64,000 nucleotides of DNA from assembly GCA_050944855.1 (NCBI GenBank), contig JBMNRU010000001.1:186001-250000 (forward strand), written 5' to 3'. Origin of the DNA: Lactonifactor sp050944855. GTDB taxonomy: Bacteria; Bacillota; Clostridia; Lachnospirales; Lachnospiraceae. The translations under genes and the position numbers were made by a program. The notes below the pieces were generated by a model, which worked only from the letters and a program-made list of their open reading frames with translations, was not told the origin of the DNA and made no database searches. Numbering within the stretch: position 1 is the stretch's first letter; every line of letters begins with the position of its first letter. Positions 25,671-35,226 of the stretch are shown here, piece by piece.

Positions 25671-28600
25671 TTACTTCTGTATCTTTCTTTTTTTCTCTGT
25701 CTTAAATAAGACGATCAAAACACCCATAGACATCAGCATGGTAATGAGAACCCAGGTCGGAGACTCATCTCCGGTTTTTGCCCCATCTGAATTTATGACA
25801 TTCCCATTGGCAAAATTGCCGTTCCGGTTGGAATTGCCATCTTTTGTCACATCCGGGATCTTCTGTAATATTACCTGTACGCGATGATCGGCGCTTACCG
25901 CTTCTAAGGTCAGTGCACCTGCGTGCAGCAGATCCGGACGCTCTACACCGTCAACAAGAACTTTCGCAACCTCATAACCCTCTGCAATCTCCCAGGTTAT
26001 CGTATGATTCCGACCCGCCAACACCTCGCCGGTGGCCGTAATCGTGCCTTCTCCGCCTGTAATATCGGTCTCAACAAGATAAGCAGGACCGGGATTGCTG
26101 CCGTCTTCCGGTACAAAAATCACTTTAATTGTATGATTTGCAGTAATTTTGTCAAATGTAACCTCACCGGCTTCTGTCAGGCTGTCCGCATTCAGGCCAT
26201 CCATGATCACTCCAGCCACTTTCCAGCCCTCTGCAGGCTTCCAGGATACGGTATAGCTATCCCCGGCCATCAAGGTCTTAGAACCGCTGATGCTTCCCTG
26301 ACCGCTCGTAATTGTCTTAATAGAAAGATAGGTTTCCTCCGGATTACTGCTTCCGCCGTCGGGCTTCTTATCCTCTTCGGAATCTTTCTTAAACAGAACC
26401 TCTATCGTATGATCCTTCTCAATATTTCTGAAGCGATACTCACCTGCTGTCAGCAGATCATCACGGACAATGCCATCCACGATCACTGCCTCTGCCGAAC
26501 TGCCGTCTTTCGCACTCCAGGAAACGGTCTTATTTTCACCTTTCTCTACCACAGCGGAAGAAGAAATCATACCATCCCCCTGCAGAGAAGTTGTAATGTG
26601 ATACTTTGGAAGATCTGTCGGCGTATTGCCTCCATCTGTTCTTGCAAATTCTACATAAACACTGTGATCCGCCCCCACGCTTTCAAAAGTAATGCCGTCC
26701 GCACTGATCAGATCCTCTTTTTCCACTCCGTCAATGACTACTTTACTTACCTGATATCCTTTTGCAGGCTTCCAGGTAACTTTGGCTGTATCTCCTTTTG
26801 TCACGGAAGAACTATCGGAAACTTCACCCTGGCCGCTCTGGGAAGTCGTGATCCGATAAGAATCCTTATCGACAACTCCGCCCGTACCATGCGGATCCTC
26901 TTTGATATAGATATCAATTCTGTGATCCTTTGTTACATTCTCAAAGGTATACTCGCCTGCTGTCAGCAAATCATCACGGACAACACCATCCACATAAATG
27001 GTGCGAATCGCAGAATCTTCGCCAAAAGTCCAATAAACGGTCTGGCTGCTGCCCTCCGCTACCCCATTCATAGAAGGTGAAATGGTTCCTGCACCCTTTT
27101 CAATGCTGGTAAAAATAGTATGAGTCAAGGTGTCATCGCCGCCGTCCGGCTTTCCTCCGTCAACCGTAACTGTTTTCGAATGGCGAAGAATAACCTGGAC
27201 ATCCATATCATCACTTAAATTTTCAAGAACAACCTGATTTCCATCTACCAGTCCTTCTCTTGCAACGCCATTGACCCTAACAATCACAGAATCCACTTCA
27301 TAGCCTGTTTCCGGCTCCCAGCTTACGGTATAAGAACTGCCGTCTGCCAAAACAGCACCCTGTGTCACGCTTCCCACACCGCCGCTTAAGGATGTGGTAA
27401 CCGTATGTTTTACAGTGGTATCGTCTCCACCATCAATCTTTTCATAAACCACATGTACTACGTGGTCATCCTCTATATTCGTAAAAGATATCGGTCCAAT
27501 ATCCTGCACGCCTTCTCCTTTCAGAGACGACGTCCGGGTTTCCTGGCCCAGACCCAAAAGTGCATGTTCATTATTTTCTGCGGAGGCCGCATAAATTTCA
27601 GCCGCCTGAGCAGGATCGCCGCCTGCTGCTTCTCCGGCATCCGGGGATTCAATCTTGGCAACCGTATCCACATAAATCTGCTTTAACTGCCATCCGGCTG
27701 CCGGTTCATAATTCACCTCGTAGTTTTCACCCCAGAAAAGACTTGCTCCCGGAGTAATCGTGCCTTCTCCTTCTACCATAGTCTGAATTTCAAACAGATT
27801 AGGCTCCAAAACTACCACTACCTTGTGGTCACTGTCGATTTCCTTAAAATCAACTTTGGAATCGGCGGACACCTCTTCCTTTGAGGGAACCCCGTCCACA
27901 TAGATTTCTTTAATCTTATATCTTTGGTTTGCCACATTCCAGTCAACCGTTATATCCGGTCTGGATGCTGCTTCCGGATTTTCCTCGGGAATGATTACTT
28001 CAACCGTCTGTCCCGGAGAAATGGTTCCGGGGCCTCCCACAAGCGAAGTCTCAATCACATAATTCTCTACCTCTGTGTCAGGATCGACCGGAGGCGTATT
28101 CGGATCTTCCTCAAATATCACTTCTACGGTATGATCCTTTTCTACAGGAGAAAATTCCGTCCTTCCTTTCTTCAGTACTTCTTCATCCGTATATTCTATG
28201 CCGTCAATAATAACCTTCGCCACATGGCTGCCGGGATCTGCCGTCCAGGTAACCGTATGAGACGTACGGTTTTCTACACTGGCACTGGCGCTTACCGTAC
28301 CATTTCCCTGTTTCGATGTGGTAACTGTGGAATAGTTTTCATCTACATGAATATCCGAACCCGACTTTTTCTCAAAGACTACTTCTACCGTATGATTCTG
28401 ATTGATTCCGCTCAGTGTATAACTTCCCTGCTGCTCCACATTCACCAGTTTGCCGTCAATGAGAACCTTAGTTACCGTATACTCCTCACCGGCCGACCAG
28501 GTAATTGTGGTATCCTCACCGGCCTTGGCGGAAACAGAATTGCTGACTTTACAGGTAGCATCGCCTCCGGTCCGTGTAGTAGTTACCTGATAGTATTCCT

Positions 28601-31436
28601 CCTCAACCGTACGCGGTTCCTTTCCAAATTCCACATAAACGGTATGATTTTTATCTATATTTTCAAAGACATACTCGTTTTTGGAAAGCAGATCATCACG
28701 AATGACACCGTCTACCGTCACATAATTCGTATACCATCCGTCTTCCGGTTCCCAGGTGACTCTTGCCGTATCTTTGTAATCGTAACTGCCGGTACCACTT
28801 AAAGTACCCCGGCCATTTTTCACAATAGAAACGTCATATGTATTAATCTTCCAGATTGCATAAACTACCGTATCATCTTTCAGCTCAGTATCTGCTGTAA
28901 ATTTCTCAAAATGATCCGGATCTGCGTCAGGATCTGTAGACCAGCCCATAAAGGTATATCCCTTAGCGCTGGGATCCTCCGGCAATGCACTCTTGGCATC
29001 ATTTACTGTTGACCCGATCGTATAAGGATAATCATCTTTATAGATCTGGCTGTCTTCCTCATGGTCCGGATGGTTCCAGTCATAGGAAACCTTCAATGAA
29101 TGACGTACCGTCAGAGTTTTGCTGTTGGTGATATATCCCCCCTGCAAATTGCCCGTCGTATACCAGCGGTATTCCAAACGATAGGTTCCGATATCCTCTA
29201 CTTCGGCATCCCGTTCCTGCAAAAGCAGCTGCTGCAACTTTTCATCTGCGGCAATGTTAAGTTCTTCATATTTGCCGGTCTCCGGATTTAACTTAGAGAC
29301 TACCACAACGGCTTTTCCGCCAACTTCACTGGACAAATCGACGCCGACCATTTCAATTTTCTGTTCGTCGCCATCACCTGTAACCTGATAGCCAAAGGTA
29401 GTATCCTCTGCAGGATAAGCTGCCGATTTAATTGCGCCTGTGTCTACATCCTGAGATCTGCCTGCTGCAAAAACTACGCTGTCACGATGATCATAGGAAA
29501 TATCATCTTTCTCTAGCCGTTCGTCATTTGCCACATATATCACGCGATCCACGCCAGCACTGGACGCCAGAGAAATAACGGTGGTCGGTACCAGACGCAT
29601 AAAACGCTGTCCCACAATATTTTTGCCATTTTGAGGATTGGTAATCCCCGTATCCACAGATACGTCTACCCAACCGACACCGGGAGCAAAATTCGTCACT
29701 TCGTAAGTCTCCGGACTGATGGTAATAACCGGCAGTCCATTCATAACGCCGGGCAGCTGACAGGTATAACCATCTCTTACCTTCCAGGAAATAGAAAGGT
29801 TACTGTCAGGTCCATAACCGGCCAGATCATCATTAGTCAGCGGGAACAGCACACTGATATTCCGCACGGTATCATAGTCCGCAGTCCCATAATTTTCAAG
29901 TTCTTCCTGCGTCTTTCCTAAGTTGGAAGGCTGCAGAAGCGCGGTACAGACAGAAGCCGCCGAATAGGCCCTGGCAATCGCCTGATCTGTTTCATTTCCA
30001 AAGCTGTCATTTGCATTTGCAAATACAGCCAGCTGCGGATACATACCCTCCTGGTATACCCAGTTATCCTCACCAAACTCCTCTTTCATGGCATCTCCAA
30101 TCATTTGACCCGTCAGATAGCCGGTAATACCGTTATAAGCGGTATGTGTTGTGGAAGAGATTGCATATTCTCCCATACCGGAGGTCTGCTTATCATAATA
30201 ACAATTGCTGAATCGGCCAGCCCCGGCATTTGTACCGCCGAAACCAGCAATCGTATTATTCGGCGCCGTTGTCTGGGTCGTACCGACCTCACCAGCGCTG
30301 TAACAGTTAGTACCCCGCGCCGTACTATTACTATCACCGCCATAGAAACCGCCCATATTGGTTGCCGTATTCTGCATACCAACCATGGAGGTGCTGTAAC
30401 AATTAATAAAAGTATCTGTCTGAGCCTCATTTCGACCATAAAAACCGCCTATATTGGAGGTACCTTCTACAACACCGGCGGAGAAACAATTTTCAAAGTG
30501 ATTGCCCAGATGGCAGATGCCGGCAAAAACTCCTCCGTCTGAATTACAATACAGTTTTACATTGGTAAAACAGTTTTCCACCCAGCAATAGCCGGGGCAG
30601 GAAATAAATCCACCGGAGTGAGTAGTCGTAGAAATGTCGTAGCTATCAATGGAATAACTGTTAGTAACCTTACAACCGGAAACAGGACCAACAAAAGATC
30701 CCACACAGCTTGTTCCATAAACAGTAATATTCCGCACATGACACTGATCCATCTCTACATAAAACTGCTGAAAAGCAGAATCACCAGTACCATTCCAGGC
30801 GCTCATGATACCACCTGTATGAGCGGCTCCATAAACCACCGAGTCTTCTACGGATACTTGTTTCATTTTACCGCCGCCCATCCAGCCAATAACCGTACCG
30901 CTGTATTGTCCGGTAGTGCGGTTATAACAATAGCGGAAGCGGATATTCCTCATCTCAAAGCCTGACCCGTAGTTTCTGGCTGTAGAGGCAATCATGCCGC
31001 CATATTGACCATTCACATAAACGTTCATGTTATAGACCGTATAGCCATTTCCTTCAATCGTAATATTTCCCGGATCTGCAACCGGAGTCCAGGTCACATT
31101 ATTACGGGCACCCAGGTCCACGTCATTCATCAATTCCATAGAACGCTTATGTGTCAGCGCCCAACGGAACTGTGCTGCCGTATAAATATCCAGCAGGCCA
31201 TCGCCATCTGCATCTTCCTTTGGTTCTGTCTCGTTACCCGTCCAGACCTCTTCTGCTGGTACGTTATTGTCGGTATTCGCCGCGCGCATATCCAGAAACT
31301 CCTGATACCGTTCCTGATAAACGCGGCCCAAATACTCATTCCATGACTCCGCATGCACTACAATGCCATTGGGAATCATCGAAACCAACATTGTCATACA
31401 TAAAATCAAACTAACTATCTTTCTCTTCCCTTTCAT
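25671..31436 (-). CDS. Giant repeat-rich cell-surface protein
   Basis: 1921 residues. Signal peptide residues 1-30 (VVHAES cleavage region). Residues about 70-440 hold repeated Gly/Asn/Cys-rich strands of the GLUG/beta-helix sort (GFYGRNEAQ, GFYGGDSNS, GFGGTNAG). About 520-640 is Ig-like. About 777-861 is a Listeria-Bacteroides InlB B-repeat (GYTFMGWSTDPDA). From about 864 to 1857 there are eleven divergent InlB-like repeats of 70-90 residues, pattern TTS..G.G.., TVSW.P..GY, VDG..., ..DHTV.V.F. The C-terminus has GAKTGDES, a hydrophobic span near 1895-1912 and KTEKKRKIQK, resembling a sortase signal with AKTGD instead of LPXTG. Probably an adhesin; ligand unknown. Own promoter and terminator, no partner genes. 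Confidence 0.9.
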   Translation of the reverse strand: MKGKRKIVSLILCMTMLVSMIPNGIVVHAESWNEYLGRVYQERYQEFLDMRAANTDNNVPAEEVWTGNETEPKEDADGDGLLDIYTAAQFRWALTHKRSMELMNDVDLGARNNVTWTPVADPGNITIEGNGYTVYNMNVYVNGQYGGMIASTARNYGSGFEMRNIRFRYCYNRTTGQYSGTVIGWMGGGKMKQVSVEDSVVYGAAHTGGIMSAWNGTGDSAFQQFYVEMDQCHVRNITVYGTSCVGSFVGPVSGCKVTNSYSIDSYDISTTTHSGGFISCPGYCWVENCFTNVKLYCNSDGGVFAGICHLGNHFENCFSAGVVEGTSNIGGFYGRNEAQTDTFINCYSTSMVGMQNTATNMGGFYGGDSNSTARGTNCYSAGEVGTTQTTAPNNTIAGFGGTNAGAGRFSNCYYDKQTSGMGEYAISSTTHTAYNGITGYLTGQMIGDAMKEEFGEDNWVYQEGMYPQLAVFANANDSFGNETDQAIARAYSAASVCTALLQPSNLGKTQEELENYGTADYDTVRNISVLFPLTNDDLAGYGPDSNLSISWKVRDGYTCQLPGVMNGLPVITISPETYEVTNFAPGVGWVDVSVDTGITNPQNGKNIVGQRFMRLVPTTVISLASSAGVDRVIYVANDERLEKDDISYDHRDSVVFAAGRSQDVDTGAIKSAAYPAEDTTFGYQVTGDGDEQKIEMVGVDLSSEVGGKAVVVVSKLNPETGKYEELNIAADEKLQQLLLQERDAEVEDIGTYRLEYRWYTTGNLQGGYITNSKTLTVRHSLKVSYDWNHPDHEEDSQIYKDDYPYTIGSTVNDAKSALPEDPSAKGYTFMGWSTDPDADPDHFEKFTADTELKDDTVVYAIWKINTYDVSIVKNGRGTLSGTGSYDYKDTARVTWEPEDGWYTNYVTVDGVIRDDLLSKNEYVFENIDKNHTVYVEFGKEPRTVEEEYYQVTTTRTGGDATCKVSNSVSAKAGEDTTITWSAGEEYTVTKVLIDGKLVNVEQQGSYTLSGINQNHTVEVVFEKKSGSDIHVDENYSTVTTSKQGNGTVSASASVENRTSHTVTWTADPGSHVAKVIIDGIEYTDEEVLKKGRTEFSPVEKDHTVEVIFEEDPNTPPVDPDTEVENYVIETSLVGGPGTISPGQTVEVIIPEENPEAASRPDITVDWNVANQRYKIKEIYVDGVPSKEEVSADSKVDFKEIDSDHKVVVVLEPNLFEIQTMVEGEGTITPGASLFWGENYEVNYEPAAGWQLKQIYVDTVAKIESPDAGEAAGGDPAQAAEIYAASAENNEHALLGLGQETRTSSLKGEGVQDIGPISFTNIEDDHVVHVVYEKIDGGDDTTVKHTVTTSLSGGVGSVTQGAVLADGSSYTVSWEPETGYEVDSVIVRVNGVAREGLVDGNQVVLENLSDDMDVQVILRHSKTVTVDGGKPDGGDDTLTHTIFTSIEKGAGTISPSMNGVAEGSSQTVYWTFGEDSAIRTIYVDGVVRDDLLTAGEYTFENVTKDHRIDIYIKEDPHGTGGVVDKDSYRITTSQSGQGEVSDSSSVTKGDTAKVTWKPAKGYQVSKVVIDGVEKEDLISADGITFESVGADHSVYVEFARTDGGNTPTDLPKYHITTSLQGDGMISSSAVVEKGENKTVSWSAKDGSSAEAVIVDGIVRDDLLTAGEYRFRNIEKDHTIEVLFKKDSEEDKKPDGGSSNPEETYLSIKTITSGQGSISGSKTLMAGDSYTVSWKPAEGWKVAGVIMDGLNADSLTEAGEVTFDKITANHTIKVIFVPEDGSNPGPAYLVETDITGGEGTITATGEVLAGRNHTITWEIAEGYEVAKVLVDGVERPDLLHAGALTLEAVSADHRVQVILQKIPDVTKDGNSNRNGNFANGNVINSDGAKTGDESPTWVLITMLMSMGVLIVLFKTEKKRKIQK

Positions 31437-31515
31437 CGCATTACACTCCTATGTGCTTTATAGTTGAATTCTCTATCCTTTTTGCCCCACAAAGACAGTT
31501 CTTCTAATTTAAAAT

Positions 31516-31544
31516 AATACAATATTTTTTACTGTTTGACAATC
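31516..31544 (-). promoter_or_regulatory. Predicted promoter of the giant surface-protein gene
   Basis: Minus strand TTGTCA and TATTAT with a 17-base spacer, about 80 bases upstream of the start codon; AT-rich surroundings. Confidence 0.6.
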
Positions 31545-31602
31545 ATTCTTTAGACACTACGAAGTGAAAATTTTCCATACCCCGCCCCTTGTTTTCAGAC
31601 AC

Positions 31603-31660
31603 AAAAAAAAGACTGATGTTCCGGCAGATGATGGTTCCGCTTTTGCAACAGTCTCTTTTT
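31603..31660 (-). terminator. Terminator of the CarD-like gene
   Basis: Minus-strand AAAGAGACTG and CAGTCTTT form the base of a long hairpin, followed by TTTTTTTT. It lies immediately after the CarD-like stop codon. Confidence 0.75.
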
Positions 31661-31665
31661 ACTTA

Positions 31666-32166
31666 CTATAATCCTATTTTCTCCAAAATATAATGTTCTA
31701 TCTCCTGTTCTGTCCTTCCCAATGCGATTGCCAGCTCCTGACACAGATTTTCCCGTGCCTGACGCAGATAACGCTCATCCGAGGATGCCAGTTTCTTACC
31801 CATACGCATTCTCTGGTTTTGCTTTCTGTACAAGGTTTTAATCATTTTTGCCCAAGATCGGTAATCGCAGGAATGAAGTGCTTTTTTATAAGGATCTTCT
31901 CCCCGTTCTGTGAAATCCGTCTGTATTTGCTCCATCCGCGGAATCTCTTCTAATAATACCTTGGCCTCTGCTTCCGACATCACTTTGCGCATAGGCACCT
32001 TATCATTATCCACCGGAGAATACACTCTGCTTCCTTTTGTATTCACAGGAAGCAGGACATAATACATTCGATTTTTCTGCGCACCGGATATCTTTAACTG
32101 CGTGATATTTTCCACTTTGCAAATACCACTGTTTCCATGTACCATATAATCCCCAATTTGAAACAT
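31666..32166 (-). CDS. CarD-like/TRCF-domain transcription regulator
   Basis: 166-residue protein with an N-terminal CarD/CdnL RNA-polymerase-interacting domain: FQIGDYMVHGNSGICKVENI, then YYVLLPVNTKGSRVYSPVDN, the usual SH3-like core that contacts the beta subunit. The C-terminal half is helical and basic (KTLYRKQNQRMRMGKKLASSDERYLRQA), typical of the DNA-binding region. Such proteins tune promoter opening or stress responses. The ATG for MFQIGDY is used because AGGAAAGGAAGC lies just before it, within the longer frame. Monocistronic; no clear target. Confidence 0.88.
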   Translation of the reverse strand: MFQIGDYMVHGNSGICKVENITQLKISGAQKNRMYYVLLPVNTKGSRVYSPVDNDKVPMRKVMSEAEAKVLLEEIPRMEQIQTDFTERGEDPYKKALHSCDYRSWAKMIKTLYRKQNQRMRMGKKLASSDERYLRQARENLCQELAIALGRTEQEIEHYILEKIGL

Positions 32167-32305
32167 GCTTCCTTTCCTCGCTTTCATTACCTGCTTTCAT
32201 TTTATCACTTTCTCATTTTTGTTTCTAATCAAAATTTCATCGACCCGTCACTTTTGTGAAATCTGCGCATGTATCATGAAAAATTCTTTATACACTTTTT
32301 AAGAC

Positions 32306-32334
32306 TTGTCTTCTGTTAGAAACATCCGTATAAT
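32306..32334 (+). promoter_or_regulatory. Predicted promoter for the HicB-like gene
   Basis: TTGTCT and TATAAT with a 17-base spacer on the plus strand, about 80 bases upstream of the ORF. The remainder of 32167-32305 shows no gene. Confidence 0.7.
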
Positions 32335-32411
32335 AAAATCTAGCTGTATAAAACACCCGTACAGGGCATACCCGACAGGCAGCCTGTAGTCATCATATAA
32401 GGAGAGAGCTT

Positions 32412-32690
32412 ATGAAATTTATATATCCCGCAGTATTTCGAAAAACAAACGAAGGAACCTATGAAGGATTTTTTCCGGACCTGGAGTGCTGCAGCGCAAA
32501 GGGCGATACTTTAGACGAAGCCATTGAAAATGCCAACGAAGCGGCATCCCAATGGATCTCGATAGAACTGGAAGATGAAAACGGACAGCTTCCTTCCGTC
32601 ACGGATTCCACAGATATGAACCTGCAGAAAGGTGATATTGTGAGAAATATTGCCGTGAATATCCGCTTCTTCGACGGATGGGATGAATAG
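32412..32690 (+). CDS. HicB-like antitoxin-family protein, orphan
   Basis: 92 residues with the partial RNase H-like fold of HicB antitoxins: MKFIYPAVFRKTNEGTYEGF, the conserved FPDLECCSAKGDTLDEAIENA block and AASQWISIELEDEN. No C-terminal DNA-binding helix-turn-helix or ribbon-helix-helix is evident. HicB normally pairs with a 60-residue HicA toxin carrying a double-stranded RNA-binding-like fold with a catalytic His; I find no such frame on either side. It could be a solitary regulator or a domesticated antitoxin. Good promoter, AAGGAGAGAGCTT ribosome site and a terminator, so it is a single-gene unit. Confidence 0.82.
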   Translation: MKFIYPAVFRKTNEGTYEGFFPDLECCSAKGDTLDEAIENANEAASQWISIELEDENGQLPSVTDSTDMNLQKGDIVRNIAVNIRFFDGWDE

Positions 32691-32695
32691 ACAAT

Positions 32696-32732
32696 ATAAG
32701 GGACGCGCAGCAAATTGCTGTTCGTCCCTTAT
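32696..32732 (+). terminator. Terminator between hicB-like and MATE genes
   Basis: ATAAGGGACG pairs with CGTCCCTTAT, with an inner GCAGCA/TGCTGT stem, then GATTTTCTT on the plus strand. The stop codon of the opposing MATE gene lies within the right arm. Confidence 0.75.
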
Positions 32733-34063
32733 GATTTTCTTCTCTCCCACACATAATAGCCTACACATACCAACAGCATAAACACTGCTGCCAATACTGC
32801 GGACATCCCGATCTGAAACAGCCGGGGGTTAGGCCTTCGGCTGGCATACCATGCATAGGGTATTCTCACCAGAAAAATCGCACACAGACCCTGTCCCATG
32901 ACAAAGGTAGTTTTTCCTATTCCGTTAAAATAACCGGTAAAGCAATAGGCGGCAGACAGAATAAAGCACTCCATGGCCGTGGCCTTCAAAAATTCTGCAG
33001 AAGCTGCGATCACCGGCGGTTCCTTGATAAAAATGGAGGACAGCATATCTCCGTGGAAAAAGGAAAGATACGCCATGATTCCGCCCAGCAGCATTGCTGT
33101 CAGCATACCCAGCCACATAGAACTTCTGGCACGTCTTATCTGCCCTGCTCCTGTGTTCTGCGCGACAAAGACAGAAATGGAGGACATATAAGAAGTAGGG
33201 ATCAGAAGGATAAACATAACCAGCCTTTCCGCAATTCCCACACCGGCAGACGCCGTTATCCCTAAAATATTTACAAATCCAATCAGTACCAGAAAGGAAA
33301 TCTCATTGCACATTTCCTGCAGTGCGATGGGAGCACCCAGACGCAGCATCCTTTTGGCACTGTCTTTTTTCAGCACAAGATTCGCCCTGGTAAAGGGGAA
33401 AGGAAATCCTCTCTTTTTCATCAGATAAAGGGAAAAGACCACACTCACCGCCTGCGCCGAAATGGTAGCGATGGCTGCACCGGCCGTTCCCAAATGAAAT
33501 ACAAGAATCAAAAGAATATCACCGGCAATATTTACCACACAGGCAATTCCTACAAACAGCAGAGGTGCTTTGGAATCTCCCAGACCCCGAAAAATACTGC
33601 TCATCACGTTATATGCCACAGTAAATACGGTACCGGCGCCGCAGATCCGAATATAGGTCACTGTTTTAGCAAAAGCATCCGACGGCGTATTCATCATGCT
33701 GGCGATCAGCGGCGCTGCAGCCACCATAACCAGAGTAAGCACAATGCCCAATATGGCAAACATCCAGATACTGGTACCCACTGCATCTGCCGCCGCTGTA
33801 TCATTTTTCTCTCCCAGCTTCTGTCCCAGCCAGATCGTCGTTCCCATAGATAATCCGGTAATCATTCCGGTAACGATCAATATGGTCTGGCTTCCGATGG
33901 ACACCGCCGACACATCCGCCGGGGTCCCAAAAGTACCAACCGCCCACAAATCCACGGCACCGTAGAGAGCCTGCAAGAACAGGGCCAGCAATACGGGAAT
34001 GGCAAATTTCAGCAAGGAAGGCAGGATCGGACCTGTTAAAATTGCATTTTCTGTTCTGTCCAT
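32729..34063 (-). CDS. MATE family efflux transporter (first copy)
   Basis: 444-residue Na+- or H+-coupled multidrug/toxin exporter with twelve predicted membrane helices in two related halves. The N-terminus TENAILTGPILPSLLKFAIPVLLALFLQ and the loop GLSMGTTIWLGQKLGEKN match the MATE (NorM/DinF-like) pattern, and AQNTGAGQIRRARSS is the equivalent motif of the second half. No regulator is adjacent. Substrate unknown. The stop codon is embedded in a hairpin shared with the convergent hicB-like gene. Confidence 0.92.
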   Translation of the reverse strand: MDRTENAILTGPILPSLLKFAIPVLLALFLQALYGAVDLWAVGTFGTPADVSAVSIGSQTILIVTGMITGLSMGTTIWLGQKLGEKNDTAAADAVGTSIWMFAILGIVLTLVMVAAAPLIASMMNTPSDAFAKTVTYIRICGAGTVFTVAYNVMSSIFRGLGDSKAPLLFVGIACVVNIAGDILLILVFHLGTAGAAIATISAQAVSVVFSLYLMKKRGFPFPFTRANLVLKKDSAKRMLRLGAPIALQEMCNEISFLVLIGFVNILGITASAGVGIAERLVMFILLIPTSYMSSISVFVAQNTGAGQIRRARSSMWLGMLTAMLLGGIMAYLSFFHGDMLSSIFIKEPPVIAASAEFLKATAMECFILSAAYCFTGYFNGIGKTTFVMGQGLCAIFLVRIPYAWYASRRPNPRLFQIGMSAVLAAVFMLLVCVGYYVWERRKS

Positions 34064-34095
34064 AACTTATCTCTCAATCTCCCCAAAATTAGTCA

Positions 34096-34136
34096 ATGCA
34101 AGAAAAAAGCAGGCAAGCCTGCTTTTTTCCTTGCAT
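34096..34136 (-). terminator. Terminator of the pot operon
   Basis: Perfect inverted repeat AAAAAAGCAGGC/GCCTGCTTTTTT around AA, flanked by ATGCAAG/CTTGCAT. It lies just beyond the potD stop. Confidence 0.9.
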
Positions 34137-34151
34137 TTATGTAGCAGCTGT

Positions 34152-35198
34152 TTAATCACAGGCTGCACGGAATTCTGTCCAGTTTTTATTATATACTTCC
34201 TCTGCTTCGGCACTGACATTTTGAATAATCTCACCCTTCGTTACCGTATCCGGCACAACCAGTTCCGGATTTACCAGTTCATCTGCTGCTTTTGTCGTAC
34301 AGTAATATCCAATATAGTTAAAACATTCCGCAGATACTTCCGGTTCCAGGATATAATTCAGAAACTGATGTGCAGCTTCACTGTTTGGTGCATTCACCGG
34401 AACAAATGCTGCCATAATTCCAAATCCCAGTCCTTCTTCCGGATATACTACTTTCAGATCCGGATTTTCTGCCAACACCTGTGTCACCTGAGATGTATAC
34501 AAAAATCCAATATTCGCCTCTCCGTTTAACAGCGCATTCTGTGTGTTGTCGTCCTGGATCATACGTACATTCGACGCCAGTTCGATCAGTTTCTTTCCCG
34601 CTTCTTCGATTACAGACACATCTTCCTCATTCATGGATTTTCCCATAGACAGTAAGGTGATCCCGTTAATTACACGGTAGTTGGCTGTCAAAGCGATCTG
34701 GTCTTCGAATTCCGGATTCCACAGATCTGCATAACTGGTAATCTCTGTCTGAATTTCTTCCGGATTATATACAATTAATGGAATACCTGCACCATAAGGA
34801 ACGGTATATTCATCTTCCGGATCATAAAACTGTCCCTGATATAAAGGATTAATATTGCTCACATGATCCAGCTGGGACTTATCCAGCTTCTGTGCCAGTT
34901 CCTGCTGCACTGCCTGTTCAATAATATAGTCATCCGCAATGACTACATCATAATCCCCGCCCTCGGCCTGGGATAATTTTTCCAGCATCGTTTCATCTGT
35001 ATCAAAATTAGAATAAACAATTTTGATGCCGGTCTTTTCCTCAAACCCATCCAATACTTCCTGCGGGAACATGCCTTCCCAGGTAAACAATACCAGTTCT
35101 TTTCCATCATCTTCTTTTGTCTGCCCACAGCCCGTCACCAAAGACATGCCCAAAGCAGCTGCCAGCAGAACGGAAATCATTTTCATTCTCTTTTTCAT
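34152..35198 (-). CDS. potD: Spermidine/putrescine-binding lipoprotein
   Basis: Extracellular polyamine-binding protein (348 residues). The lipoprotein signal ends at Cys24 (VTGC). The mature start ELVLFTWEGMFPQEVLDGFE matches the PotD family opening, and DYDVVIADDYIIEQ and LTLLSMGKSMNEEDV are typical. Asp/Glu residues in the cleft that bind amines are expected, but I cannot assign them without alignment. Last gene of potABCD, followed by a strong terminator. Confidence 0.94.
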   Translation of the reverse strand: MKKRMKMISVLLAAALGMSLVTGCGQTKEDDGKELVLFTWEGMFPQEVLDGFEEKTGIKIVYSNFDTDETMLEKLSQAEGGDYDVVIADDYIIEQAVQQELAQKLDKSQLDHVSNINPLYQGQFYDPEDEYTVPYGAGIPLIVYNPEEIQTEITSYADLWNPEFEDQIALTANYRVINGITLLSMGKSMNEEDVSVIEEAGKKLIELASNVRMIQDDNTQNALLNGEANIGFLYTSQVTQVLAENPDLKVVYPEEGLGFGIMAAFVPVNAPNSEAAHQFLNYILEPEVSAECFNYIGYYCTTKAADELVNPELVVPDTVTKGEIIQNVSAEAEEVYNKNWTEFRAACD

Positions 35199-35226
35199 AA
35201 CCTTCTCCCTTTCATCATATAAATAC

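Noticed and set aside
25923..27080. Long open frame (385 codons) on the plus strand, and similar shorter ones from 27.4 to 30.9 kb
   Set aside because: They lie opposite the repeat-rich surface-protein gene; repeated codon patterns keep the antisense frame open. The products look like no protein family and lack ribosome sites.
26000..28900. CRISPR array or DNA tandem repeat in the surface-protein gene
   Set aside because: Repeats are about 210-260 bases, divergent, in frame and protein-coding, without short identical repeats and spacers.
32167..32411. HicA toxin gene next to the HicB-like gene
   Set aside because: No frame of about 60 codons with HicA-like sequence on either strand in the flanks.
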